DNA of 64,000 nucleotides from DATKBT01 sp035546295 (GTDB lineage: Bacteria; Acidobacteriota; Thermoanaerobaculia; Multivoradales; Multivoraceae): positions 17,237 through 81,236 of the forward strand of contig DATKBT010000095.1 of NCBI GenBank assembly GCA_035546295.1, read 5' to 3'. This document shows, piece after piece, positions 7,914-16,928 of this stretch; position 1 is the first letter of the stretch, and each line of letters opens with the position of its first letter. Below the pieces are notes generated by a model that was not told where the DNA came from, made no database searches, and worked only from the letters and a program-made list of their open reading frames with translations. A program made the translations under genes and the position numbers.

Positions 7914-9434
7914 ATGCACGATCGACGGATGAGCATCTTCAGAAGGCGCTGGGTGGTCGTGGTGATCGGCATTCTCGCGGCCCTGCTGACGCTGGTCGCC
8001 TTTGCCGCCTACCTGCTCTATCCCGCCTTCAGGGTCCCATCGCCCCCGAGCTTCCAGCCGCCCGCCACCCCCGAAGAGGCGAGGAAGCAGGACCTCGCGT
8101 ACCTGCAGACCGCCCTTCGCGAGGTCGATCGCAGCTTCTCGGCCGACGGGTGGCGGGTTTTCGATCAGCAGATCGCTGCGCTGTCGGCGCAGGCAGGAAC
8201 ACTCGACGCCGCGACCTTCGAGATGGGCATCGCCCGGGCCGTCGCCGCCGCCGACAATGGCCACACCAACCTGCTCGGCGCCGCCTGGGGGCTGACGCTC
8301 GACTCGATTCCCCTGCGCTTCTACTGGTTCGCCGAGGGCCTGTTCACGGTCAAGGCCGCTCCCGAGCATGCCGATCTGCTGGGAGCCCGCGTTCGGACGA
8401 TCGCCGGGCGTACGCCCGAGCAGCTCGTTCGCTCCTTCCGTTCGTTCGTCGGCGGCAACGCAGCTCTCGCGCGCGAGCTCTCGATCCACCTCATGGAGTC
8501 ACCCGGGGCGCTGCGCGCGATCGGTGTGCAGGCTTCGACCTCGTCGGTGGAGCTCGCTCTGGAGACGCTCACAGGCGACCTCGTCGAGCGCAGGGTCGAA
8601 GCCGTTCCGACGCCGGTGAGCGGTCCACCGCCGGAGAACACGGAGCAGACGCGGAGGTTCGATCCGCGGGAGCTGTACTGGCCGCGAAGGGATGCGAGCC
8701 CCGTCCCTCTGCCGATCGAGGCGCCGTATCCACAACCCAGCGCGGACGGACGCCCGTGGGTTCACGTCCTCGACGGGAGGGACGCGGCCTTCGGCCTGCC
8801 CCTCAGCCTGCAACGGCCGAACCACTTCTACTGGGCCACCGATCTGTCGGGCCGCGGCCTCTTCGTCCAGATCAACGTCACCTTCGACCAGCCCGGGCGC
8901 GAATCCCTCCCGGCGTTCCTCGAGGCCACGCTCGAGCAGGCTTCGACTCGCCGTTCGCGGTTCGCGGTCGTCGACCTCAGAGGCAACCCCGGCGGGAGCT
9001 ATCAAGCCATCGCCCGCTTCACCCGAGTGCTGCCCACGCTGCTTCCCGCTGACGGCAAGGTGTTCATTCTCACCAGCGGCAACACCTTCTCGGCGGGCAT
9101 CGTGACCGCTGCACGTCTCCGCCACTTCTCGGGCGGCCGCGGCGAGATCGTGGGAGAGCCGATGGGTGACGACCCCCAGTTCTGGGCCGAGGCGGCGACC
9201 CGGATCGTGCTCCCGGGTTCAGGGCTGCGAATCGGTTACGCAACCGGTTACCACGATTGGGAGAATGGCTGCTCCCTTGGTCAGGTGCTGAGGTGCTACC
9301 TGCCGAACTACTTCCTCGGAGTCGCCGCGGGCCCTCTCGATCCGACCATCCCGGTGTCGTGGTCGTTCGCCGACTATCTCGAAGGCAGGGACACGGTGGT
9401 CGAACGAGCTCTCGGGATGGTTGCCGTAGAGTGA
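7914..9434 (+). CDS. S41-like (tail-specific-protease-type) membrane-anchored hydrolase
   Basis: 506 residues. A basic start followed by one transmembrane helix (about residues 14-38) anchors a large extracytoplasmic domain. The C-terminal half resembles the S41/ClpP-crotonase fold: VVDLRGNPGG (near 357), then TSGNTFSAGIV with Ser393 in the nucleophile position, and a later GEPMGDDPQ stretch. I see no clear PDZ domain, so this resembles the degenerate S41 peptidases often annotated as hypothetical. AGGTCGAGG lies just before the ATG at 7914; an in-frame ATG at 7929 is the alternative. The substrate is unknown. It is transcribed away from the ADOP permease. Confidence 0.65.
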   Translation: MHDRRMSIFRRRWVVVVIGILAALLTLVAFAAYLLYPAFRVPSPPSFQPPATPEEARKQDLAYLQTALREVDRSFSADGWRVFDQQIAALSAQAGTLDAATFEMGIARAVAAADNGHTNLLGAAWGLTLDSIPLRFYWFAEGLFTVKAAPEHADLLGARVRTIAGRTPEQLVRSFRSFVGGNAALARELSIHLMESPGALRAIGVQASTSSVELALETLTGDLVERRVEAVPTPVSGPPPENTEQTRRFDPRELYWPRRDASPVPLPIEAPYPQPSADGRPWVHVLDGRDAAFGLPLSLQRPNHFYWATDLSGRGLFVQINVTFDQPGRESLPAFLEATLEQASTRRSRFAVVDLRGNPGGSYQAIARFTRVLPTLLPADGKVFILTSGNTFSAGIVTAARLRHFSGGRGEIVGEPMGDDPQFWAEAATRIVLPGSGLRIGYATGYHDWENGCSLGQVLRCYLPNYFLGVAAGPLDPTIPVSWSFADYLEGRDTVVERALGMVAVE

Positions 9435-9572
9435 TGAGCCCAGTTGGAAGGTGTGCCGGTGAGAGGCGCCTAGCACCGGCTCCTCCGCGCGCCTCCAGAT
9501 CACGAACGGGCCGCCGGACGCCCCGCCGGACGGCCCGAAACCAACGGCGGCACCTGGTCGTAGGCGTGGGCC

Positions 9573-10904
9573 ATGCGCGTGCGGCGGCTGGCCATCCTCC
9601 TGACGGCGCTCGCGTCCGCATCGCCGGCTCCTCCGTCGCTCGCAGAGTCGGTGGCACTGGTCGGTGGGCGCGTGTACCCCAGGCCCCGGGACGCTCCGAT
9701 CGAAGACGGCGCGGTGCTCGTGCGCGACGGCCAGATCGTCGAGGTCGGCGAGCGCTCCGCGGTCGCGCTGCCCGCCGACGCCGAGGTGGTCGACTGCTCC
9801 GGCGCGATCGTTGTGGCCGGGTTCTGGAACAGCCACGTGCACTTCATGGAGCGCAAGTGGGCCGATCCCAGCAGCATTCCGGCGGCCGAGCTCGAGAGCC
9901 AGCTCGCCGCGATGCTGACCCGCTGGGGGTTCACCAGCGTGTTCGACACCGGTTCGAGCCTGGAGAACACCCTCGAGCTCCGGCGGCGGATCGAGCAGGA
10001 CGGCGTCCCCGGCCCCCGCATCCGGACCGCCGGCGAGGTGCTGGTCCCGGTCGGCGGCGCGCCGCCGGCGCTCGTTCTCGACGTCAAGGGCTCGATGCGA
10101 ATCGAGACCCCTGAGCTCGCCGATGCAGCGGCGGCGCAGGCGGCGGCACGCCGACTGCTCGATTCCGGGGCGGACGGCTTGAAGCTCTACGCGGCGACCT
10201 GGGCGCCGCCGCTCGTCGTGATGCCCGAGGAAGTGCTGCGCGCCGCCGTGGACGAAGCGCATCGTCGCGGACGACCCGCGCTCGCGCATCCCTCGAATCG
10301 CGAGGGCCTGCTCGCCGCGGTGCGGGCGGGGGTCGACGTGCTGGTGCACACGACGCCGCAGATGGGCACGTGGGATGACACAACCATCGCGGCGATGAAG
10401 GGCGCCGGAGTCGCCGTCGTTCCCACCCTGCAGCTGTGGGGATACGAGCTCCGTCACGACCGCGACTCCGCCCGGGAGCGGTTCGTCGCCGCGGGCGTGG
10501 CGCAGTTGAGCGCGTGGCTGGCCGCGGGTGGAGTCGTGCTCTTCGGCACCGACGTCGGCTACATGGCGAACTACGACCCTGCTCAGGAATACGCGCTGAT
10601 GGCGCGGGCGGGGATGGACTTCCGGCAGATCCTGGAATCGCTCACCACCGCCCCCGCCGAGCGCTTCGGGGACGCGACGCGTCTGGGCGCCGTGGCGCCG
10701 GGCTTCGTCGCCGACCTGGTGGTCCTGGACGGCCAGGCTGCGGATGACGTCCGAGTGTTCACGGCGGTTCGCTTCGTCATCAAAGAGGGACGCTTCATCT
10801 ATCGCGAGCGAGCCGGCCGGGCCGAGCGGCAGATCCTCGCCGGGCTCGAGCATCCCAACATCTCGCGCCTGCTCGACGGCTCGACTGCGGGCGGGCAGCC
10901 CTAA
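9573..10904 (+). CDS. Exported metal-dependent amidohydrolase
   Basis: 443 residues with a cleavable signal peptide (about residues 1-25). The sequence has the amidohydrolase-superfamily order: a small beta-sandwich start (GGRVYPRP, DGQIVEVG), the metal-binding HVH at His88-His90, later His residues in LAHPSN and VLVHTT, a catalytic-type Asp in FGTDVGY (near 327), and the closing sandwich (GFVADLVVLDG). It belongs near imidazolonepropionase/prolidase-like secreted members, which hydrolyse cyclic amides or dipeptides; the exact substrate cannot be read. It follows the S41-like gene after 138 bp on the same strand. Confidence 0.85.
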   Translation: MRVRRLAILLTALASASPAPPSLAESVALVGGRVYPRPRDAPIEDGAVLVRDGQIVEVGERSAVALPADAEVVDCSGAIVVAGFWNSHVHFMERKWADPSSIPAAELESQLAAMLTRWGFTSVFDTGSSLENTLELRRRIEQDGVPGPRIRTAGEVLVPVGGAPPALVLDVKGSMRIETPELADAAAAQAAARRLLDSGADGLKLYAATWAPPLVVMPEEVLRAAVDEAHRRGRPALAHPSNREGLLAAVRAGVDVLVHTTPQMGTWDDTTIAAMKGAGVAVVPTLQLWGYELRHDRDSARERFVAAGVAQLSAWLAAGGVVLFGTDVGYMANYDPAQEYALMARAGMDFRQILESLTTAPAERFGDATRLGAVAPGFVADLVVLDGQAADDVRVFTAVRFVIKEGRFIYRERAGRAERQILAGLEHPNISRLLDGSTAGGQP

Positions 10905-11104
10905 GGCTCGTCGACCCGTCGCTGCGGTCGTGGCCGAGGGGCGCGTGTACGGAGAACCCACCTCGATCGGCTCCTCTCCGAGGTCTGGCCCGGACGAAGC
11001 AGGGGACCGCGGCGGCAGGGAATACCGTCTCGCGGTTCAGCGATTCTGCGAGTGACGCCGTCGAACGAGACCAGTGGTCTGGGGAGACCCGACGGCAGCT
11101 CACG

Positions 11105-12412
11105 ATGAACAGGGTCATGCCGACCCGCAGGGCGGACATCGCCCGCTCGAGCACCGGCACTGCGACCATGAGACTCGCCACCGGCGGGCAACCGACCATG
11201 CGACGCGCGATCATGCGGCGAGCGACCATGCGGCGACCGGGCACGCGACAGCCGACGACCGACCGGCCGCTCGGCGACCCGGTGGCTGCGATCCGCTGGT
11301 GCACTCTGGTCGCAGCGCTCGTCGCGACGCTGTGCACGACCCACAGCCGTCTCCTGCATGGCGAGGAGCCGCCGCTCGCCGCGGGCGGCCTCGACCCGGT
11401 GCTGCTGGTCGAGGGTCAGGAGACTCCCGGCGATCCGCTGCTGAGCGTCCAGCACGAAGGGCTCGTGTACCGCTTCGACAGCGACCGCACGCGCCGCGCC
11501 TTCGCCGCCGAGCCCGATCGCTACGCCGTCCAGCTCGGCGGCGCGTGCGCGCGGATGGGACCGGGGATCGAGGGCGATCCGGAGCTCTTCACCGTGCACG
11601 ACGGCAAGCTCTACCTGTTCGGCACCGAGCAGTGCCTCGAGAGGTTCGAGGAGGAGCCCGATCGCTACGTGCTTCCGTCGCTCCCCGCGATCGAGGCGTC
11701 GCGCGGCGAGATGCGAGCGGCCCGCGAGCTCCTGGCGAAGGCCGCGGGTTCGCTCGCCAAGAAGCCGCTCCACCGTCTCCCCGGCTACCGCGCCGTGGGC
11801 GCGGTCGAGCGCGGGCCGCGGTCCTTCGCCTTCGAGCTCCGGCTCTCGGCCGACGGAGCGGTGTGGCGCAAGCAGACGGCCGGAGACGACGTGAGGGTCG
11901 AGACCTGGAGCGGGAGCGCGGGCGCCGTCGACGGGCGTCGCGGCCGAGCCCCGCTGAGCCCACAGGCGCAGCTCGCCCTGCGCGTCGAGGCGCGACGCTT
12001 CGACGCGCTCACCCTGCTCTACACGCTCGACCTCGGCGAGCTGACCGCCGCGATCGAGGAGCCCTCGGAGTCCTCGGAGCCCTCAGAGCCCGGACCTACC
12101 CGCCTGGTGCGCTTCGCGGTCCCGCAGCAGGCGGGTGTCGGGGGCGGCGAGCAGCTCGTGCTCGAAATCGAGCGCCACAGCGGGCGGGTGACTTCGCTGC
12201 GCTTTCGCGGGCGCGGTCCGGGCGGGCGAGCTGGCTGGATCACCCGCCGCTTCGACGACTTCCGCGCCACCGGCGGCCTGTTCGTGCCGTTCCGGCGGGA
12301 GGACACCTTCGAAGGCCAGAGCGAGCCGTTCCAGATCACGCTGCTGGAGCGCGTCGAGATCGCGGAGCTCGACCGCGAGCTCCTGGAGACCGCCGCCGAC
12401 GCCGAGCGGTGA
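11105..12412 (+). CDS. Exported protein with two YHS-like domains
   Basis: The frame gives 435 residues from an ATG at 11105, but the first 59 are repeat-encoded (MRRA/MRRP) and look non-coding. A GTG at 11282 would instead open directly on a signal peptide (IRWCTLVAALVATL) and is my preferred start. Two tandem YHS-like units follow, each an aromatic/glycine strand pair and a helix ending in EPDRY(A/V): one near VQHEGLVYRF, one near VHDGKLYLF. The C-terminal 200 residues look like an outer-membrane lipoprotein-type beta domain, interrupted by a Ser/Glu/Pro linker. YHS domains are linked to metal or haem handling; no ligand is evident. The next gene is convergent. Confidence 0.6.
   Translation: MNRVMPTRRADIARSSTGTATMRLATGGQPTMRRAIMRRATMRRPGTRQPTTDRPLGDPVAAIRWCTLVAALVATLCTTHSRLLHGEEPPLAAGGLDPVLLVEGQETPGDPLLSVQHEGLVYRFDSDRTRRAFAAEPDRYAVQLGGACARMGPGIEGDPELFTVHDGKLYLFGTEQCLERFEEEPDRYVLPSLPAIEASRGEMRAARELLAKAAGSLAKKPLHRLPGYRAVGAVERGPRSFAFELRLSADGAVWRKQTAGDDVRVETWSGSAGAVDGRRGRAPLSPQAQLALRVEARRFDALTLLYTLDLGELTAAIEEPSESSEPSEPGPTRLVRFAVPQQAGVGGGEQLVLEIERHSGRVTSLRFRGRGPGGRAGWITRRFDDFRATGGLFVPFRREDTFEGQSEPFQITLLERVEIAELDRELLETAADAER
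11194..11253 (+). repeat. 15-bp tandem repeat, four degenerate units
   Basis: Units begin at 11194, 11209, 11224 and 11239, with consensus GACCATGCGGCGACC. Because the unit is a multiple of three it stays open in the frame of the downstream protein. It lies where that gene's true start is unclear, so it may be 5' untranslated sequence. Confidence 0.7.
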
Positions 12413-12452
12413 CCATTCGAGCCGGCTCGCCGACCACTGTCTGATGACGAGC

Positions 12453-12505
12453 TCGTCGCACGACGCTGGTTCGTCGTGCGACGCTGGTTCGTCGTGCGAC
12501 GCGGT
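12453..12505 (+). repeat. 18-bp tandem repeat, three units
   Basis: Units TCGTCGTGCGACGCTGGT at 12453, 12471 and 12489; the last is one base short. Each holds the palindrome-like GTCGTGCGAC. The array lies between the 3' ends of two convergent genes, so it could contribute hairpins to transcript ends, but no T-rich tail follows. Confidence 0.75.
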
Positions 12506-12572
12506 CCGTGTGATGACGGTCCGCCGTACGCCGAAGGCAGGGGCGAGACCGGGAGCCGGGTCGGGCTCGGCG

Positions 12573-14228
12573 CTACGAGCCCTCCTCCCAGAACTCCCGC
12601 AGCCCGGCCAGCGGATCCTCCTCGACCCGGGTGTCGACATCGAAGATCATCGTCGGCCGGGTCTCGGGATCGTAGGCCGGCCACTCCGGCAGCTCGGGGT
12701 TGTTGGGGTTGCCGGTGCGCGCGAACGCCACCCACGCCGAGGCGAGGCGGTCGGCCATCAGCCTCCCCTCCTCCGAGTCCGCGCCCGCGATCTCGCCGGA
12801 GGAGTTGTGGAACGCCAGCCCGACGTCGACACCGTGGACGGCTCCGAACTTGCCGTCCATCCCCGGCGACTCCCACGTCCACAGGTAGAGGTAGGCGGGG
12901 GCGCCCCCCTGCTGGGCCTTGCGCTCGGCCTGGAGCAGCGCGCCGCGGCCGAAGCGCGAGTCGGTCACGATCCGCGACTGGACAAGGTAGGGGGGCGCGT
13001 CGGGATAGGCCTCGCGGTAGGCGGCCAAGATCTCGTCCGTCCGATCGCCCGTCAGTCGGCGCACGGCGTCGGCGAGGCCGGCCTCGTCGAGATCGAAGTT
13101 GGTCAGCGACAGCGCCGCGTCGTCGAGGGTGAAGCCGATGATCATCGGCACGTCGCGCGAGATCTCGGGCGCGTCCGGCTCGAAGGGGTGGCGGGGCAGG
13201 ACCTCGCCGTCGACCACCGGCGCGAAGCCGCGGCCGGCGCCGACCTTGGCCTGCGCGGCGACGACATCGGCGTAGGGCACCTCCCGGAGCTTCTCGAGCT
13301 GGCCGGCGTCGATGCCGAGCTCCGCCAGGAGCGCCTCGGCGGCGTCGGTCGCCTGCTCTGGCGTGCGCATGGTGAGCGACGAGCCGCTCTGGACCGCGGC
13401 GCGGTGGAACAGCCCCTTGGCGGCTGGCATCGCGAGCAGCGTCGAGGTCTTGGCGCCGCCGCCCGACTGCCCCCAGATCATCACGTTGCCGGGATCGCCG
13501 CCGAACCCGGTGATGTTGTCGCGCACCCACTCGAGCGCCGCGACCAGGTCGAGCATGCCGGCGTTCCCCGAGTGTGCGTACTCGGGGCCGCCGAGGTCGG
13601 CGAGATGCAGGTAGCCGAAGGCGCCGAGGCGATGGTTGACGGTGACGACCACGACGTCGCCGTAGCGCGCCAGCGGATCGCCGACGTAGCCGTGACCGTT
13701 GCCGCTCCCCGAGGTGAACCCGCCGCCGTGGAAAGAGACCATCACCGGACGCGCAGAGTCGTCGAGACCGGGCGTCCAGACGTTGAGCACCAGGCAGTCC
13801 TCCGAGATCTCCCCTGGATGCTCGCTCCAGCGGATGAGGCGCGCGTAGTCGCTGACCGAATCGCCGCTCGCCACCGTCTGCGGCGCGCGATCGCCGTACT
13901 CGATCGCGTCGCGCACTCCGGTCCAGGGCTCGGGCTCGGTCGGCGGCTTGAAGCGGTTCTCTCCGGCCGTCGAGCCGCCGTAGGGAATGCCCCGAAAGGC
14001 GTAGATGCCGTCGACGATCTCGCCGCGGACCTGGCCGTACTCGGTGGCCGCGATCGGCTCGCCGGCGGAGGCGTCGGCGTCGCCCGAGGCCGTCGCCTCG
14101 GTGGCCCCGCAACCCGTCAGGACGAGCCCGGTCAGAAGGAGCAGGGCGCAGCCGAGCCCCGCGGTCGCCAGGAACCGCGCGAGCGGGGGCCGGGTTGCGA
14201 GGAGGTTGCGGCGGTCGATCATGGTCAC
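12573..14228 (-). CDS. Lipoprotein carboxylesterase (type B)
   Basis: 551 residues beginning with a lipoprotein signal (hydrophobic run, then LTGCG, lipid-anchor Cys about residue 40). The alpha/beta-hydrolase core carries the type-B marks: FRGIPYGG, SEDCLVLNVWTP, FHGGGFTSGSG for the oxyanion hole, and the nucleophile elbow IWGQSGGGAK. His of the triad is probably in VHGVDVGLAFHN. Length and motif order match the carboxylesterase/cholinesterase family, which cleaves carboxyl esters. An envelope location beside the GMC/ThuA genes could suit de-esterifying plant or microbial glycans, but that is inference. It lies 165 bp downstream of the gluconate-dehydrogenase-type subunit. Confidence 0.9.
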   Translation of the reverse strand: MTMIDRRNLLATRPPLARFLATAGLGCALLLLTGLVLTGCGATEATASGDADASAGEPIAATEYGQVRGEIVDGIYAFRGIPYGGSTAGENRFKPPTEPEPWTGVRDAIEYGDRAPQTVASGDSVSDYARLIRWSEHPGEISEDCLVLNVWTPGLDDSARPVMVSFHGGGFTSGSGNGHGYVGDPLARYGDVVVVTVNHRLGAFGYLHLADLGGPEYAHSGNAGMLDLVAALEWVRDNITGFGGDPGNVMIWGQSGGGAKTSTLLAMPAAKGLFHRAAVQSGSSLTMRTPEQATDAAEALLAELGIDAGQLEKLREVPYADVVAAQAKVGAGRGFAPVVDGEVLPRHPFEPDAPEISRDVPMIIGFTLDDAALSLTNFDLDEAGLADAVRRLTGDRTDEILAAYREAYPDAPPYLVQSRIVTDSRFGRGALLQAERKAQQGGAPAYLYLWTWESPGMDGKFGAVHGVDVGLAFHNSSGEIAGADSEEGRLMADRLASAWVAFARTGNPNNPELPEWPAYDPETRPTMIFDVDTRVEEDPLAGLREFWEEGS

Positions 14229-14393
14229 TCCTTTTGGCCGGGGTCGGCTCGTGCGGGAATCGTTCGGACCGAAGGCCGAAGACCCCGCGCAGCGTCGAAC
14301 TCGTCTCGAGCTCTCGTGTGGGCCAGTGACAAGATGTTACGACACGACGCCGCCAGCAGCCCGGGGCGTCGCGGGAGGCGGGACCGGCGCCGG

Positions 14394-15077
14394 TCAGCCT
14401 CGCTCGGAGCTCCCGTGGGTCGAGTCCCCCTCGTCGTGGGGGCACCCTCGCCACCTCTCCATGGTCACCGCCTCGGGCAGCCCCAGCTCTTCGACGCGCC
14501 CCTCGCGCGACGTGTAGTAGCCGAAGATGGTGCGCCCCTTGAGCGAGGCGAAGAACGCAGCGCCGGTGCTCGGATCGTCGGAGTCGTCGCTCTCGGCGGC
14601 GGCCGTGACCTCGTCGCTGAGAGGAGTCAGCAGGGCCGAAATTTGCTCGGGCGTGGCCTGGTGGAGCGGCCTCGAGTGCGCGTCGCGGCAGGCTCGGTCG
14701 AGGTGCTCGAGCCCGCGCCGGAGCTCCGCCTGCTCGTCCTCGTCCTCGATCGAGAGCACCAGGTCGATGTACTCGTGGACGCGGGCATCGCGGGCGCCTG
14801 GGGTCTCGGTGCGCGGGATGATCACGTCGCACAGACGCGCCACCGCTTCGAGCTCGTCGGCGCTGAAGAACACTGGCCGGTAGCCGCTCTCGCCTTCGGC
14901 CTGAGGCCGCTTGACGATCTTGCCGCCGGGGGCCAGCGCGAAGACCCAGTCGACGGGCCGGGTCGCAACGCCGGCGACCGTCGCTGCGGCGAGCCCGAGG
15001 ACGCGACGGCGCGAGACGTCGTTGCGCTGAGCGGTCGGGCGCACGGCAGGCTCGTCATGATCGCTCTTGCTGCTCAT
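14394..15077 (-). CDS. Gluconate 2-dehydrogenase subunit 3-like protein with Tat signal
   Basis: 227 residues. The start at 15077 has a strong GGAGGAGAT site. The N-terminus has a twin-arginine signal (SRRRVLGLAAATVAG), and the mature part has the family opening FFSADELEAVARLCDVIIPRTETPGA. Subunit 3 proteins pair with flavin GMC dehydrogenases and carry the folded flavoprotein across the membrane by Tat. The GMC gene lies 29 bp upstream in the same direction and lacks its own signal, which fits that hitchhiker role. The C-terminus is acidic and Ser-rich. I am confident of the family, less so of the substrate of the complex. Confidence 0.88.
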   Translation of the reverse strand: MSSKSDHDEPAVRPTAQRNDVSRRRVLGLAAATVAGVATRPVDWVFALAPGGKIVKRPQAEGESGYRPVFFSADELEAVARLCDVIIPRTETPGARDARVHEYIDLVLSIEDEDEQAELRRGLEHLDRACRDAHSRPLHQATPEQISALLTPLSDEVTAAAESDDSDDPSTGAAFFASLKGRTIFGYYTSREGRVEELGLPEAVTMERWRGCPHDEGDSTHGSSERG

Positions 15078-15106
15078 CGGATCTCCTCCCGCGCTCCTTG
15101 CGCGGC

Positions 15107-16801
15107 TCACGCCAGGTTCCCCCGCCGGTACTCGCCCACCAGGTGCTCGCAGGCGCGCACGGTGAGCGCCATCATGGTGAGGGTCGGATTGACGCAGCCG
15201 ACGCTGACGTAGCAGCTCCCGTCGGTCACGTACAGGTTCTTGATCTCGTGCGACTGGTTGAACTCGTTGAGAAACGATGTCTTCGGATCCTTGCCCATGC
15301 GCGCGGTGCCGACCTCGTGGATGCACAGGCCGGGCGGGCCCAGGGTGTCGTCGCTGGTGATGTCCTCGCAGCCCGCCGCCTCGAGCATGGCGACCGCCTC
15401 CTCGACGATGTCCTTGGCCATGGCACGCTCGTTGTCGGAGTGCTCGACCGAGATCCGCAGCACCGGGACGTCCCAGTCGTCGCGCTTTTCGGGGTCGAGC
15501 GTGACCCGGTTCTCGCGCCGAGCCAGCATCTCGCCGAAGCCGCCGAGGCCGAGCGAGGCGACCGAGGTGCTCTTGACCCGGTTCTTGAACTCGGCCCCGA
15601 AGCCGGGCTGGGAGTAGGCGTGCTCGTAGATCGTCACGTTCTCGCCCCCCTGAAAGCCATAGCCGCGCAGGTAGGCGCTCTTCTTCGACGATGTGGAGCC
15701 GAGGTTCTGGAAGCGTGGGACGTAGATCCCGTTCGGACGGTTGGCGAGCTCGGCCTTCGCCCCGTCGCGCAACGGCAGGTGGCCGCGCGCGCCGACCGAG
15801 TAGAGGTGATCCATCACGTAGCGTCCGAGCACGTCGCTCGAGTTACCGAGCCCGTCGGGCCAGCGATCGTCACGCGAGTTGAGCAGGATGCGAGCCGAGG
15901 CGAGGGTCGACGCGCACAGCACGACGGCCTTGGCCTTCGCCTCCGACGACGTGCCGGTCTCCTTGTCGATCCACCACACCCCGTCGGCGAGGCCGCTGTT
16001 CTCGTCGGTGGTCACGTGGCGCACCACGGCCTGCGAGATCAGCTCGAAGCGGCCGGTGGCCTCGGCGTCGCGCAGGGTGGTGGTCGGGCTCGAGAAGTAG
16101 GAGTCGGTGGTGCAGCCGCGGTGGCAGGGACCGCAGTAGTGGCAGGCGCTGCGGCCGCGGTGGCGGCGAGTGAGCACGGCCGCGCGTCCGATGGTCATCG
16201 GCCGCGAGAGCTTGCTCTCGATCGCTTGCTTGAGCATCACCTCGCCGCAGGAGTAGGCCATCGGCGGCAGGAACTTGCCGTCGGGCAGGATCTCGAGCCC
16301 CTCGAGGCGGCCGCTGACGCCGATGTATTCCTCGACCTTGTCGTAGTACGGCGCGAGGTCGGCGTAGCGGATGGGCCAGTCGTCGCCGAAGCCGTCGCGT
16401 GAGGCGGCGGCGAAGTCCCAGTCGCTCATGCGGTAGGACTGCCGTCCCCACATCACCGTGCGCCCGCCCACCAGGCCGCCCTGGATCCAGTCGAAGGGCT
16501 TGTCCTCGGGCGTGGTGTAGGGATTGGCGATGTCGTCGATGAAGTAGTCGGAGTTGACCTGCTCGCAGGCGTAGCACTTGACCTGCGTTGGCCGCCTCTG
16601 GATGCTCTCGTCGCGCGGATCGCGCCGGCCGCGCAGGGGTTGCTCCCACGGGAGCACGTGCTCCGAGAAGCGGGAGCGGTCGAGCGGGCGGCCGGCCTCG
16701 AGCATGAGGACCTCCATTCCCGCCTCGGTCAGCTCCTTGGCCGCCCAGCCGCCGGTCGCGCCCGAGCCGACCACGATCGCGTCGTAGACCTTTCCTGCCA
16801 T
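15107..16801 (-). CDS. GMC-family FAD oxidoreductase (sugar/alcohol dehydrogenase)
   Basis: 564 residues; start at ATG 16801 with AGGAGA upstream. It opens directly on the FAD-binding IVVGSGATGGWAAKEL with no signal peptide. A mid-protein cysteine cluster (CHYCGPCHRGC) resembles the segment that binds an iron-sulfur cluster in GMC dehydrogenases partnered with a small Tat subunit. The C-terminal GMC motif is present: CIHEVGTARMG with the catalytic-type His, then YVTDGSCYVSVGCVNPT. It most likely oxidises a sugar or polyol in the periplasm and passes electrons to a quinone or cytochrome. Together with ThuA and Gfo/Idh neighbours it may produce 3-keto-glycosides; that is inference. Confidence 0.9.
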   Translation of the reverse strand: MAGKVYDAIVVGSGATGGWAAKELTEAGMEVLMLEAGRPLDRSRFSEHVLPWEQPLRGRRDPRDESIQRRPTQVKCYACEQVNSDYFIDDIANPYTTPEDKPFDWIQGGLVGGRTVMWGRQSYRMSDWDFAAASRDGFGDDWPIRYADLAPYYDKVEEYIGVSGRLEGLEILPDGKFLPPMAYSCGEVMLKQAIESKLSRPMTIGRAAVLTRRHRGRSACHYCGPCHRGCTTDSYFSSPTTTLRDAEATGRFELISQAVVRHVTTDENSGLADGVWWIDKETGTSSEAKAKAVVLCASTLASARILLNSRDDRWPDGLGNSSDVLGRYVMDHLYSVGARGHLPLRDGAKAELANRPNGIYVPRFQNLGSTSSKKSAYLRGYGFQGGENVTIYEHAYSQPGFGAEFKNRVKSTSVASLGLGGFGEMLARRENRVTLDPEKRDDWDVPVLRISVEHSDNERAMAKDIVEEAVAMLEAAGCEDITSDDTLGPPGLCIHEVGTARMGKDPKTSFLNEFNQSHEIKNLYVTDGSCYVSVGCVNPTLTMMALTVRACEHLVGEYRRGNLA

Positions 16802-16928
16802 CGCTGATCTCCTGTGCCCTCGGCTCTCTGTTCTCGCTCTGTTCTCGGCTCTGTTCTCGGCAACGTCTGGTCGACTGGCGTCTGCGCGGCTTGCGGACTC
16901 GGTGCGTCGGGCCCCGTCGGCCGGGGCG

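Noticed and set aside
12444..15212. A 922-residue plus-strand frame over the carboxylesterase and subunit-3 genes.
   Set aside because: It starts in the 18-bp tandem repeat and crosses two genes that have strong motifs on the other strand.
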